Below, piece by piece: positions 1 through 8,204 of a DNA stretch of 64,000 nucleotides (position 1 is the first letter of the stretch; the number at the start of each line of letters is the position of its first letter). Under the pieces are notes generated by a model. The model was not told the DNA's origin, did not search any database, and worked only from the letters and a program-made list of their open reading frames with translations. Where the stretch lies: contig ONCG01000006.1 of assembly GCA_900316285.1 (NCBI GenBank), forward strand, positions 53,673 to 117,672, written 5' to 3'. Source of the DNA: an uncultured Prevotellaceae bacterium (GTDB lineage Bacteria > Bacteroidota > Bacteroidia > Bacteroidales > Bacteroidaceae). The translations under genes and the position numbers were made by a program.

Positions 1-790
1 ATGCGATAAGGCCCACGGGCTTCACGGGGTTGCCCCAGCCGTCGTTCTGCGTGGTATCGGAGGCACGCTCGGTGCGACGCTGGAAGCGATACGGGCCGAG
101 GTTGCCATCCTTGCGCTGCTGCTCGCGGAAGGTTTTGAGGATGTTCTGAATGGTCTGCAGCCACAACTCGCCAAACACCGTGGTGTCGCCGGTGGTGAGC
201 CAGTACTGGTAGGCCAGTCGCAGGGGATAGCAGAGCGAGTCAATCTCATACTTGCGCTCGTGCAGGAACGGCTTCATCTCCGTGAGGTCTTTCATCCACT
301 CGCCACCGGGGTTGGGCTCCAAGTTGAATGCGTTGGCATAGGGATCGAGGCAGATGCAGTGGAACTGACGCAGAATCGTGCCGCGCACCATCTTCTTCAG
401 CTTCGGGTCCTGGTTGGCAAACTGCACATAAGGCCACACCTGTGCACCTGAGTCGCGCAGCCACATGGCGTGGATGTCGCCCGTGTAGACAAACGTATCG
501 TCGTCGCCCGAGGCATCAGAATAATGTACCGTGGTCTCCAGCGTGTTGGGGAAGCAGTTTCCGAACATCCACGCAAGCTTCTCGTTGTCCTTCAGCAGTT
601 TCTGCACCTCCTTGATTTTCTTGTCAATCACATCGGAACGGAACAACCGATCCTTCTCGGCAGGACGGCGCGACACATAGGTCGAACTCTTCTCGCCAAT
701 GCGCTTGATGTACTCTTTTCCATACTCAGCCTGTGCCGACACCGTCAGGCTTGTCAACACGAGGCTCATGATGATTACAATTCTTTTCAT
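1..790 (-). CDS. GH125 exo-alpha-1,6-mannosidase, C-terminal part outside the window
   Basis: Read on the minus strand from the ATG at 790, the frame stays open to base 1, giving 263 codons of a longer protein. It starts with a signal peptide (MKRIVIIMSLVLTSLTVSAQ), so the enzyme is probably periplasmic or surface-exposed. The stretch reading DDTFVYTGDIHAMWLRDSG is the hallmark of glycoside hydrolase family 125, whose members release alpha-1,6-linked mannose from yeast mannan or host N-glycans. The downstream LRQFHCICLDPYANAFN region also fits. The neighbouring GH92 gene is another alpha-mannosidase on the same strand, which supports a mannan or N-glycan role. The C-terminal half, with the rest of the active site, lies beyond the left edge and could not be checked. 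Confidence 0.88.
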   Translation of the reverse strand, partial: MKRIVIIMSLVLTSLTVSAQAEYGKEYIKRIGEKSSTYVSRRPAEKDRLFRSDVIDKKIKEVQKLLKDNEKLAWMFGNCFPNTLETTVHYSDASGDDDTFVYTGDIHAMWLRDSGAQVWPYVQFANQDPKLKKMVRGTILRQFHCICLDPYANAFNLEPNPGGEWMKDLTEMKPFLHERKYEIDSLCYPLRLAYQYWLTTGDTTVFGELWLQTIQNILKTFREQQRKDGNLGPYRFQRRTERASDTTQNDGWGNPVKPVGLIA

Positions 791-825
791 GTTCTATATC
801 TGTTTTAGTTTATCCTTTATTGATA

Positions 826-1089
826 TTACCCAGTTTTTTCTGTTCCCGCTATGGCTCCATGTTGAGTGGTTGTTGCAAAATATGCAACAACCATATCTTT
901 ACTTAATTCTCTATCCTCAAACACATTTCTAATGTGTCGAGAGATGGTTGACTTATTACGCTGAAATAATTCTGCCAGCTGGTCAAGGTTAAGCCATACG
1001 GTATCACCCTGCAGCCGTACTTCTATGCGTGACTCTCCGTCTTCAGTTTGATAGAGTATTATTTCACCCTTGTGGTCTTCCATTTTCAC
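826..1089 (-). pseudogene. RhuM-like (virulence protein family) N-terminal remnant
   Basis: An 87-codon frame starting MKMEDHKGEIILYQTEDG matches the N-terminal helix-turn-helix-like part of RhuM family proteins, which usually begin with EIILYQTEDG followed by a W-L-x-Q-x-x-L-A-E-L-F segment; here this is VWLNLDQLAELFQRNKSTI. Intact members are around 300 residues or more. This frame stops soon after the conserved VVAxFATT, ending in a tail (TQHGAIAGTEKTG) that does not look like the family. It is therefore most likely the remnant of a truncated gene lying between the GH92 and GH125 genes. The family's molecular function is not established. A short functional antitoxin-like protein cannot be excluded. 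Confidence 0.7.
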
Positions 1090-1122
1090 TAATCGCTTTT
1101 CATTCAGGCCAGAGGATAATTG

Positions 1123-3303
1123 TCACGGTCTGTCCTTCGTCTTTGTGCCGAAGTCGCTGGGTTGCGGGCCCATCTGGAGTTCGAGGGTGCCGCCGCGCTT
1201 CATATCGCTGAACATGATGTACGACTTCGTAAGCGGCTTACCGTTGAGCAGAGCACGCTGCACGTAGATGTTCTCCTCGCTGTTGTTCGTTGCACGGACG
1301 GTGAAGGTATTGCCGTTACCCATGTTGATGGAAGCCTCATTGACTACCGGCGAGCCGATACAGTACTTGCCACCGGCAGGTTCTACCTGATAGAGGCCCA
1401 TGGCCGAGAGGATATACCATGCCGACATCTGGCCCACGTCCTCGTTGCCCGACAGGCCGTCGTAGTCGTCGAAGTACATTTCCTTCATGGTCTGACGCAG
1501 CAGGCGAGCACCCTTCCAGGGCTGGCCTACGTAGTTATACATATATAGAATATGGTGCGACGGTTCGTTGCCGTGGGCATACTGTCCGATGAGGCCGCTG
1601 ATGTCGGGTGAGGCATCCTCGCCCAAATCGCCCTCAACGATGAACAGCGAGTCGAGTTTCTCGGTGAAGCGTGCCTCAGAGCCGAACGTTTTCACGAGTC
1701 CATGCACGTCGTGCGGCACGAGCCACGTGTATTGCCATGAGTTGCCCTCGGTGAAGTCGTCGGCGCGATGAGCCGAGCGGAACGGGTTGAACGGTGTGCG
1801 ACGCTCGCCAGTCGATGAAAGACCTTTGATAAAACCGTCCTTCGGGTCGAAGTGTTTCTGATAGAGCTTGCTGCGTTGCAGGAAGTATTTGTAGTCGGCT
1901 TTCTTGCCCAAGAGCTTCGCCACCTGTGCCACGCACCAGTCGGCGAGTGCATATTCCAGCCCCTTTGCCACTGTCTCGTTGGTCTCGTCCTTGTCGAAGG
2001 GGATGTAGCCATACTCCTTCAGCTCCTTCATACCACGTTCGTCGAGCATGGCCGAGGTCTTCATAGCCTCGAAGGCAGCTTCGCGATCTTGTCCTGTGAT
2101 ATAGCCTTTCAGCACCAGGTCGGCCAGCACGGGAATGCCTGGGTTGCCCACCATGCAGTCGGTTTCGTTGCCCATGAGGTGCCACACCGGCAGCTTGCCC
2201 TGCTCCTTGAAGATGTGGAGGAAGGTCTGCGCCATGTCCTTTTGCTTCTCTGGATGAATCATTGTCTGCAGCGGATGAGCTGAACGATAGGTGTCCCACA
2301 GCGAGAGCGTGGTGTAGTTGGTGAAGTCACCCTTATGCACTTCGCCATCTGCACCGCGATATTCGCCATTCACGTCGCAGAACACCGACGGGGCGGTCAT
2401 CGAGTGATAGAGGGCGGTGTAGAAGATGCGGCGCACATGCTCGTCGTCGGTCTTGATGCTAATCTTCGAGAGTTCGTCGTTCCAAGCCTTGCGGGCAGCG
2501 GCTACGGTGGCGGGGAAGTCCCAGCCTGGCAACTCTGCCTTCATGTTCTGCTTTGCATTCTCTACGCTTACTGCCGACAGTGCCACCTTCACCAGTAACG
2601 GCTCGGCAACGCGGCTCAACGTGAGCACGCCCGTGGTGTCACCATCCACCTTTTCCAAAGTAACGGGCTGTGAGAACTCCATGACGAAGAAGTCCTTCTG
2701 GCGGCGCGCCCAACCCACGGAGTGGCGATAGCCGCTCACCACCGTTGGACTCTCCTGTCGCATCTGACACTGGGCTACATGATCCCAACCAATGCCCTGG
2801 CGCAGGTCGAGCATCATGAGGGCTTCCTGCTGGTCGGCGCCAAAGGTATAGCGATGCATGCCCACACGCTTTGTGGCCGTCAGTTCCACATACACGTTCG
2901 GTGTGCCCAGTTTCACGGCATAGTAGCCCGGGCTCACACTTTCAGATGCATGTGCAAACAGCGTTGTTCGTTGGTCTTTAGAAGCAACGGGCAGCAGTGC
3001 CACATCACCGAGGTCGCCGATGCCTGTACCACTCAGGTGCTGATGACCGAAGCCGACGAGCACTGAGTCGCTGTGGTGATAGCCCGAGCACCAGTCCCAG
3101 CCACGCGTGGGCTGTGTGGGGCCGAGCTGCACGTAGCCGAACGGCACGTTGGCACCGAGGAACACATGGCCGTGGCCTCCGGTTCCGATGCGTGGATTCA
3201 CAAAACGGGTATAGTCGCCGTCGGCAGCCAGTGCGACAGCGGGCAGTGTGCCGATTATCACGGCAAGCCCCATTGTCAGGAGCGCTTTACGTAGATTCAT
3301 CAT
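1123..3303 (-). CDS. GH92 alpha-1,2-mannosidase family protein
   Basis: A 726-residue secreted protein with an N-terminal signal peptide ending near VALA (residue 26). GH92 enzymes are calcium-dependent exo-alpha-mannosidases abundant in Bacteroidota, acting on host N-glycans or yeast mannan. The N-terminal beta-sandwich signatures NPRIGTGGHGHVFLGANVPFG and QLGPTQPTRGWDWCSGYH are present. In the catalytic domain the GNEPSHH motif is at residues 578-584 and GLSGNEDVGQMSAW at 616-629; both are conserved active-site segments of the family. Length is typical. It lies 33 bp upstream, in the direction of transcription, of the RhuM-like remnant and then the GH125 gene. A candidate promoter lies at 3328-3358. 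Linkage specificity cannot be read from the sequence. Confidence 0.95.
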   Translation of the reverse strand: MMNLRKALLTMGLAVIIGTLPAVALAADGDYTRFVNPRIGTGGHGHVFLGANVPFGYVQLGPTQPTRGWDWCSGYHHSDSVLVGFGHQHLSGTGIGDLGDVALLPVASKDQRTTLFAHASESVSPGYYAVKLGTPNVYVELTATKRVGMHRYTFGADQQEALMMLDLRQGIGWDHVAQCQMRQESPTVVSGYRHSVGWARRQKDFFVMEFSQPVTLEKVDGDTTGVLTLSRVAEPLLVKVALSAVSVENAKQNMKAELPGWDFPATVAAARKAWNDELSKISIKTDDEHVRRIFYTALYHSMTAPSVFCDVNGEYRGADGEVHKGDFTNYTTLSLWDTYRSAHPLQTMIHPEKQKDMAQTFLHIFKEQGKLPVWHLMGNETDCMVGNPGIPVLADLVLKGYITGQDREAAFEAMKTSAMLDERGMKELKEYGYIPFDKDETNETVAKGLEYALADWCVAQVAKLLGKKADYKYFLQRSKLYQKHFDPKDGFIKGLSSTGERRTPFNPFRSAHRADDFTEGNSWQYTWLVPHDVHGLVKTFGSEARFTEKLDSLFIVEGDLGEDASPDISGLIGQYAHGNEPSHHILYMYNYVGQPWKGARLLRQTMKEMYFDDYDGLSGNEDVGQMSAWYILSAMGLYQVEPAGGKYCIGSPVVNEASINMGNGNTFTVRATNNSEENIYVQRALLNGKPLTKSYIMFSDMKRGGTLELQMGPQPSDFGTKTKDRP

Positions 3304-3327
3304 GATGCTAGTTTTGGTTTCAGACTA

Positions 3328-3358
3328 CAAATTTAACCATAATTCCTGAATGTCGCAA
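3328..3358 (-). promoter_or_regulatory. Candidate promoter of the GH92 gene
   Basis: On the minus strand a TAAATTTG box (3328-3335) is preceded at 20 bp by TTG (3356-3358), the Bacteroidota primary-sigma promoter layout. It ends 24 bp before the ATG. Confidence 0.5.
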
Positions 3359-3464
3359 CTTTGTTGGCATAAAATTCTGAAAAAAGAACGATGTTTCGCA
3401 AGAATTGAGTATTTTTGCAGAAGGAAGCAACAAGAAACAAAACAACTAGAAACAAAACAAACCT

Positions 3465-5105
3465 ATGAAGATTGTGAAGTCAACGAGGAACATACTCTTG
3501 AGTCTGTTCATGCTCCTGTCACTGTCGGCAGTGGCACAACCCGATGAGAGTACCCTGCAAGGTCAGCAACGCATGTCGTGTACAAGTATTATGGTGGGAC
3601 GTAAGGCTTCTGCCGATGGTTCGGTGATGACCTCCCACACTTGTGACTCGTGGTATCGCACCTGGATGCAGATTGTTCCCGCCCGCGACTATGAGCGCGA
3701 CACCGTGACCGCTATCTACGAGGGTCGCATGCATACGCAGTCGGCTCAGGACAGTACGAAACTCTACCGTCGTGGTGTGATTCCGCAGGTGCGCCACACG
3801 TTCCGTTATCTCGACACAGCCTATCCCTGTCTCAACGAGAAGCAATTGGCCATTGGCGAGACGACGGTTTCTGGCCGCGACACCCTGCAGAACAAGAAGG
3901 GAATGTTCATGGTTGAGGAACTGGAGCGTATCGCATTGGAGCGCTGTTCCACGGCACGCGAGGCCATCCGCCTCATGGGTGACCTGGTGAAAACATACGG
4001 CTATGGCGACAGCGGCGAGTGCCTGACCATTGCTGATAAAAACGAGGTGTGGATATTCGAAGTGTTTGGTGAGGGCCCGAAGAAGATAGGTGGTGTATGG
4101 GCTGCCGTACGCATTCCTGACGACGAGGTGGCAGTGTCGGCCAACATCTCACGCATCGGATGCCTCGACCTCAGCAATCCCGACCGCTACATGGCATCAG
4201 AGAATGTCTTCGACGTAGCCAAGAAGTTGAAACTCTGGGACGGTAAGTCGGAGTTCTCGTTCTGGAAAGCCTACAGCGGTGAGAACTATTTCCATGAGAA
4301 GAAGAACTATAGCGTGCGCGAACATTTCATCATGAGTCAGCTGGCACCGTCGCTCTGCTTGAGCGATACCATCGAAGAGTTGCCGCTGAGCGTGAAGCCT
4401 GACACGCTGGTGAGTGCCGAACAGGTGATGCGCCTGTTGGGCAGCTACTACGAGGGAACGCCGAAGAACCTCAGTGGACGTCACCTCATTCCAAATCCGA
4501 AGCGCAAGGACAAGCAGGGAAACCTGGTCGAGAACGAACCGGATAGCATCGTCTCGCCGTTTTCAAATCCCTGGATGCGGCCCGATGAAATCAATATGTA
4601 CTATGCCATGGGCGACTCCGTGATGAAGAACATCCGCACCGTTAGCGTTCCTTGGTGCGCCTATAGTACCGTTATTCAGCTGCGCGCGTGGCTGCCCGAT
4701 GAGGTAGGTGGTGTGGCATGGGTGGCTCTCGACAATCCAGGGGAGAGTCCTCGCTTCCCCATCTTCAGTGGAACGAAATCTTTGCCTCCGCTGCTGCAGA
4801 CCTGCGGACAGCATGTAGAGCGCGACGATGCCGCCCTCTGGCATTATCGCAAGGCCAACCGCCTGGCTACGATTCGCTGGGGCACCTATCGGAAGATGAT
4901 AGAGTCGGCACGCGACTACTTTATTCAGAAAGGTCAGCGCGAACTCCCCTTTGTAGAGCAGACGTGGCAGCAACTCAACAGTACTGACAGCAAGCAGGCT
5001 CAGCAGATGCTCGATGGCTATACCGCCGACTTCTTTGGTGCCACCATCCAGCGCTGGGACGATATGGCACGCCAACTCTGGCGCCAGCTTTGGGCAGGAT
5101 TCTAG
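3465..5105 (+). CDS. C69 family dipeptidase
   Basis: A 546-residue protein with a signal peptide (hydrophobic segment about residues 10-24, ending SAVAQ), so it acts in the periplasm or outside the cell. The block SCTSIMVGRKASADGSVMTS (Cys39) matches the amino-terminal nucleophile region of peptidase family C69/U34 dipeptidases, which become active after removal of the preceding residues so that the cysteine is the new N-terminus. Downstream blocks GYGDSGECLTIADKNEVWIFEVFG and VSANISRIG are also typical of the family. Its likely job is hydrolysis of dipeptides during peptide scavenging. It is a single gene facing a convergent kinase gene, with a long hairpin between them. A TATTTTTG box at 3410-3417 may be its promoter. 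Confidence 0.9.
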   Translation: MKIVKSTRNILLSLFMLLSLSAVAQPDESTLQGQQRMSCTSIMVGRKASADGSVMTSHTCDSWYRTWMQIVPARDYERDTVTAIYEGRMHTQSAQDSTKLYRRGVIPQVRHTFRYLDTAYPCLNEKQLAIGETTVSGRDTLQNKKGMFMVEELERIALERCSTAREAIRLMGDLVKTYGYGDSGECLTIADKNEVWIFEVFGEGPKKIGGVWAAVRIPDDEVAVSANISRIGCLDLSNPDRYMASENVFDVAKKLKLWDGKSEFSFWKAYSGENYFHEKKNYSVREHFIMSQLAPSLCLSDTIEELPLSVKPDTLVSAEQVMRLLGSYYEGTPKNLSGRHLIPNPKRKDKQGNLVENEPDSIVSPFSNPWMRPDEINMYYAMGDSVMKNIRTVSVPWCAYSTVIQLRAWLPDEVGGVAWVALDNPGESPRFPIFSGTKSLPPLLQTCGQHVERDDAALWHYRKANRLATIRWGTYRKMIESARDYFIQKGQRELPFVEQTWQQLNSTDSKQAQQMLDGYTADFFGATIQRWDDMARQLWRQLWAGF

Positions 5106-5150
5106 GGAATCGGGGTTGAGAGGCGCTTCGCGCAGTTAAGAAAGGTTGAG

Positions 5151-5266
5151 ACCCACGCGTAGGGGCAGACCCCCGTGTCTGCCCGCCTCCCTGCAATTGT
5201 AAAATGGAGATGATATGTTGTGCGGTAATCTTTCTCATTCGGGCAGACACGGGCGCCTGCCCCTAC
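5151..5266. repeat. Pair of inverted GGGGCAGAC..GTCTGCCC elements (family B)
   Basis: Positions 5151-5185 read ACCCACGCGTAGGGGCAGAC, then CCCCGTGTCTGCCCG; 5240-5266 carries the same element inverted. Each copy is itself palindromic (GGCAGAC/GTCTGCC). Further copies lie at 60749-60776 and 63739-63773. The pair flanks about 54 bp of unremarkable sequence between two convergent genes. Confidence 0.85.
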
Positions 5267-5270
5267 AGAA

Positions 5271-5342
5271 AAAAGTTGTCATAAGTTGTGTCGGTTGTTT
5301 TTTGATAATTGAAGACAACACAGACAACTTATGACAACTTTT
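5271..5342. terminator. Long inverted repeat between convergent genes
   Basis: A perfect 19-bp arm (AAAAGTTGTCATAAGTTGT, 5271-5289) returns inverted at 5324-5342. The position between the converging dipeptidase and kinase genes suggests a shared bidirectional terminator, though the arms are AT-rich rather than GC-rich. Confidence 0.6.
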
Positions 5343-5380
5343 GTTTTTTATTACTTTTTACCTATATAATTCTTTGTCTT

Positions 5381-6205
5381 TTATTCATCCAGCAGATACA
5401 GGAACTGCTCGATGAGGATGCCACGATTTTTGTCGGGCATATTTCGATTCAGACTAATCAGTTTGTAGACCAAATCCATGGTGTAGCGAGTGCTCTCGCG
5501 CAATGATTTTCCGCTGAGTAGTTTTCCGATGAGGATGGCAGAGAACAAGTCGCCCGTGCCATGAAACAATCCGGGAATCTCTTCATATTCTAAACGAAAA
5601 TACTCATCTTCATCGGCATTGTAGCCCACCACGCTGTTTGTGCCTTCGCAACGGCAACTCGTTACCAGTACGGAGCGGGCACCGAGCTTGCGCAGACGGT
5701 CGAGGAGTTCCTTTGCCTCCTCCCATGAGATGCCTTCTTCACGATACTCCATCTCTGCTAGCAGGGCAGCCTCAGTGTAGTTCGGGAATGTCAGGTCGGC
5801 GACGCTCACCATCTTCCGCATCAACTCCACTTGTCGCATCGTCATACCATTATAGAGTCGGCCGCCGTCGCCCATCACTGGGTCTACGAATACCATCGTT
5901 CCTTGTTCGCGCTGTTCACGACAGTAGTTAGCCACCAGGTGCACCTGCTCTTCAACGAGCATGCAACCCGTGCAGATGGCATCATGCGAAAAGCCTAGTT
6001 CCTTCCAGACGGGCAGTGTCTGACGAATGAACTCGGTGGTGTCCTGTATGGCAAAGCGTCCGTAGTCGAACGTGTTCGATACGAGTGCCGTTGGCAGGTT
6101 GAACGTGGGGTAGCCGAGGTACGACAATACGGGAATCATTGCTCCCATTCCTACCTTGCTATTGCCGGCTACGTCGTTAATCAGTAATATCTGTTTTCTT
6201 TCCAT
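5381..6205 (-). CDS. Pyridoxal/pyridoxamine kinase (PfkB/ribokinase superfamily)
   Basis: A 274-residue cytoplasmic kinase. The opening LLINDVAGNSKVGMGAMIPVLS is the substrate-pocket start of PdxK/PdxY-type pyridoxal kinases. FVDPVMGDGGRLYNGM is the conserved DPVMGD segment. PGLFHGTGDLFSAILIGKLL carries the GTGD anion-hole and catalytic aspartate near residue 217. The enzyme phosphorylates vitamin B6 vitamers to salvage pyridoxal 5'-phosphate. Length fits the family. It stands alone on the minus strand, separated from upstream genes by a run of small hairpins. Which vitamer is preferred (pyridoxamine or pyridoxal) cannot be told from sequence alone, so no gene symbol is given. Confidence 0.9.
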   Translation of the reverse strand: MERKQILLINDVAGNSKVGMGAMIPVLSYLGYPTFNLPTALVSNTFDYGRFAIQDTTEFIRQTLPVWKELGFSHDAICTGCMLVEEQVHLVANYCREQREQGTMVFVDPVMGDGGRLYNGMTMRQVELMRKMVSVADLTFPNYTEAALLAEMEYREEGISWEEAKELLDRLRKLGARSVLVTSCRCEGTNSVVGYNADEDEYFRLEYEEIPGLFHGTGDLFSAILIGKLLSGKSLRESTRYTMDLVYKLISLNRNMPDKNRGILIEQFLYLLDE

Positions 6206-6211
6206 TCTTTA

Positions 6212-6302
6212 GGGCGCCTACGGCGCTGTTCAAGTGGTTCAATGTCGCTGCGCGACGTTCAATGCCCTTCGGGCTGTTCAATGCGCCTGCGGCGCGGTTT
6301 AA
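6212..6302. repeat. Tandem mini-hairpins separated by GTTCAATG
   Basis: Short perfect stem-loops (GGCGCC-TAC-GGCGCT, TCGC-TGC-GCGA, GCCC-TTC-GGGC, GCGCC-TGC-GGCGC) alternate with the linker GTTCAATG at 6237, 6257 and 6276, with variants at 6228 and 6297. The period is about 20 bp. Stem sequences differ between units but pairing is preserved, which looks like selection for structure. Confidence 0.8.
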
Positions 6303-6303
6303 A

Positions 6304-6342
6304 AGTTCTTTCTCCGCGTTGTTGCGAAAGTGCCCCTGTGGG
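6304..6342 (-). repeat. Dispersed repeat D, copy 1
   Basis: Minus-strand sequence GCCCACAGGGGCACTTTCGC, then AACAACGCGGAGAAAGAAC, matches 47281-47320 and, more weakly, 22032-22068. No coding potential is seen. Confidence 0.7.
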
Positions 6343-6395
6343 CAGAGCGCAACAGACGAAGGAAATCATAATTGTTAATTATAAATTTTCAATTA

Positions 6396-7238
6396 TTAAT
6401 TCTCAATTCGCTTCATCCTGATAGCCAGTTGGAACAACGATGGGAGCAGGATGCAGAGTGAGAAGCCCAGCGACATCCATACTGCACGCTGATTGCCGCT
6501 GAAGAGGTCGATGAGGTTGTTGTTGGCTGTCTGTGGCAGCAGGTTGAAGAGCACGTAAGCAATGGAGTTGTTCACCCAGTGCAGTACCACGCCCGGCACG
6601 ATAGAGCCTGTGCGATAGTACAGCCAGCCTAGTAGCAGTCCTAGCAGCGAAGCATGTATGAACTGTGCTATGTTGCCATGCACGGCACCGAACATCACGG
6701 CAGATATTGCGATGGGTAGCCAGTGCCAACGACGGTCGAATACCTTCAGCAAGACGCGAAGAATGGCTCCACGGAACACCATCTCTTCAGCCAGCGGTGC
6801 GAGTAGTCCGATGGCGACGTAGCCTGCCGGACTCTTCATGATTTCTTCGAACAAGTGCTGCATGGGTTCCGACATCTCCACATTCAATTGTTCTAACAAC
6901 CACTCGGAAGGAATGACAGTACCAAACGTCAGAATGAACACCCATGCCAGCACGCCCCATGGACGGCTGCGCAGATAGGTGCGTGAGAACGGCGACCAGC
7001 GAAACAACATGAACACGATGATGGTCACCACGCTTGCTGCCGCTGTTATCACTGCCATCGCCGTGCCGTCGTTGGCCAATGAGCCGTTAGCAGCCTGTTC
7101 CAAAGCGGTTCGAAACTCTTCACCCTTCACCATTAACCAGATGGTGCCCCCAACGAGCGTCATCACGAATTGTATGATCAGGAATGCCAACAGATAGCAA
7201 AAGGCATTCAGCAGGTTTCCTCCAATTCTACTTTTCAT
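6396..7238 (-). CDS. CPBP family intramembrane glutamic endopeptidase
   Basis: A 280-residue multi-pass membrane protein of the CPBP (CaaX protease and bacteriocin-processing, Abi) family. The three family motifs are visible: EEMVFRG (Glu151, Glu152, Arg156), FGAVHGN (His187), and HWVNNS near residue 220. These form the active site of the Rce1-like glutamic proteases. About eight hydrophobic segments can be seen. In bacteria such proteins are linked to peptide maturation or immunity, but no bacteriocin gene is visible here. It is the last gene of a HAD-ribF-CPBP operon, starting 3 bp after the ribF stop codon, so its expression is probably coupled to that of ribF. Its substrate is unknown. 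Confidence 0.9.
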   Translation of the reverse strand: MKSRIGGNLLNAFCYLLAFLIIQFVMTLVGGTIWLMVKGEEFRTALEQAANGSLANDGTAMAVITAAASVVTIIVFMLFRWSPFSRTYLRSRPWGVLAWVFILTFGTVIPSEWLLEQLNVEMSEPMQHLFEEIMKSPAGYVAIGLLAPLAEEMVFRGAILRVLLKVFDRRWHWLPIAISAVMFGAVHGNIAQFIHASLLGLLLGWLYYRTGSIVPGVVLHWVNNSIAYVLFNLLPQTANNNLIDLFSGNQRAVWMSLGFSLCILLPSLFQLAIRMKRIEN

Positions 7239-7241
7239 ATC

Positions 7242-8204
7242 TCAATCTTCTTGATTCATTTTCCATTCTATCACAGCCTCGCGGTCGGCCTCGAGTTGTT
7301 GCCGGAGCTCTTCCGCCGAAGCAAACGTACGTTCTTCACGGATGCGTTGCAGGAATGTCACCTTCAGTTGTGAACCATACAGGTCGCCATCGAAGTCAAA
7401 GATGTGCACCTCCAGCGACAAGTCATGGAGACCATATGTCGGGCGTGTTCCGATGTTCATCATTCCCATTCGTCCTTCACCCTCTCTGTTGGAAACGGCT
7501 GCAAGGGTTCTCACCTCCACCGCATAGACGCCAGTGGCAGGAATCATGGTTGCCACACTGGCAGGGTCGATGTTGGCCGTTGGGAATCCCAGCCGGTGAC
7601 CTTCCTCATAGCCGTGCACCACACGTCCCGCGATGGAGTAGGGACGGCCGAGCATCTGTGCTGCAAGCGACACATTGCCATCGCGCAAGGCATGCCGCAC
7701 CGCCGATGAGGAGATTCCCTCTCCCATAGCAGGCATTGCCTTCACCTCGATGCCTAGCTCCTGCCCGTATCTCACATAGTCGTCAAAACCTTCGGTGCTG
7801 CCAGATTCGCGATGGCCGAACCGGTTATCGTAACCCATCATAAGAACTCTGACTCCCAGTTGTTCCTTCAGCACCGTCTTCATAAACTCACGAGCAGGCA
7901 TCCCTGCCATCGAGCGGTCGAAATGCAGCACCTCACAGCGATCGGCACCAGCATCGAGGATCAACTTCCGCACCTCGTCGCGCTTCGTCAGCAAGTACTT
8001 CTCCCTCATTACTGGAGAGGGTTGAAGAGGCGCTTCATTAGAAGGCTTGGATGTGGAAAGCACCTTTCGCGGATGCTCGTCGAATGTCACCACGACGGCT
8101 TGTAGCCCGCGTCGGCGAGCCTCTGCTACCAAACAGCCAATCACAAACTGATGACCGCGGTGCACTCCGTCGAAAAAGCCTATAGTGGCAACGCTTCCGT
8201 CCAT
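7242..8204 (-). CDS. ribF: Bifunctional riboflavin kinase / FAD synthetase, with repeat insertion
   Basis: A 320-residue cytoplasmic enzyme converting riboflavin to FMN and FMN to FAD. The N-terminal adenylyltransferase nucleotide-binding motif is GFFDGVHRGH (residues 9-18), ISSSAVR is the second ATP-site motif, and RLGFPTANI opens the C-terminal riboflavin kinase domain. Compared with usual RibF, residues about 55-70 (NEAPLQPSPVMREKY) are extra. The DNA under them (about 8010-8047) resembles the dispersed CCTCCCC..GGGAGGG element found elsewhere in the window, inserted in frame. A smaller oddity (AAVSNREGEGR) precedes the kinase-domain block MMNIGTRPT. Its start overlaps the HAD gene by 25 bp and it is followed after 3 bp by the CPBP gene. 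Confidence 0.93.
   Translation of the reverse strand: MDGSVATIGFFDGVHRGHQFVIGCLVAEARRRGLQAVVVTFDEHPRKVLSTSKPSNEAPLQPSPVMREKYLLTKRDEVRKLILDAGADRCEVLHFDRSMAGMPAREFMKTVLKEQLGVRVLMMGYDNRFGHRESGSTEGFDDYVRYGQELGIEVKAMPAMGEGISSSAVRHALRDGNVSLAAQMLGRPYSIAGRVVHGYEEGHRLGFPTANIDPASVATMIPATGVYAVEVRTLAAVSNREGEGRMGMMNIGTRPTYGLHDLSLEVHIFDFDGDLYGSQLKVTFLQRIREERTFASAEELRQQLEADREAVIEWKMNQED
8010..8047. repeat. Element C inside ribF (in frame)
   Basis: TCCCTCATTACTGGAGAGGG, then TTGAAGAGGCGCTTC, resembles the copy in prmC (9526-9562) and the intergenic copy at 25763-25797. It is translated as an extra loop in RibF. Confidence 0.65.

Noticed and set aside
868-892. GGTTGTTGCA..TGCAACAACC inverted repeat
   Set aside because: It lies in the RhuM-like frame at the conserved VVAxFATT codons, so it is explained by coding sequence.
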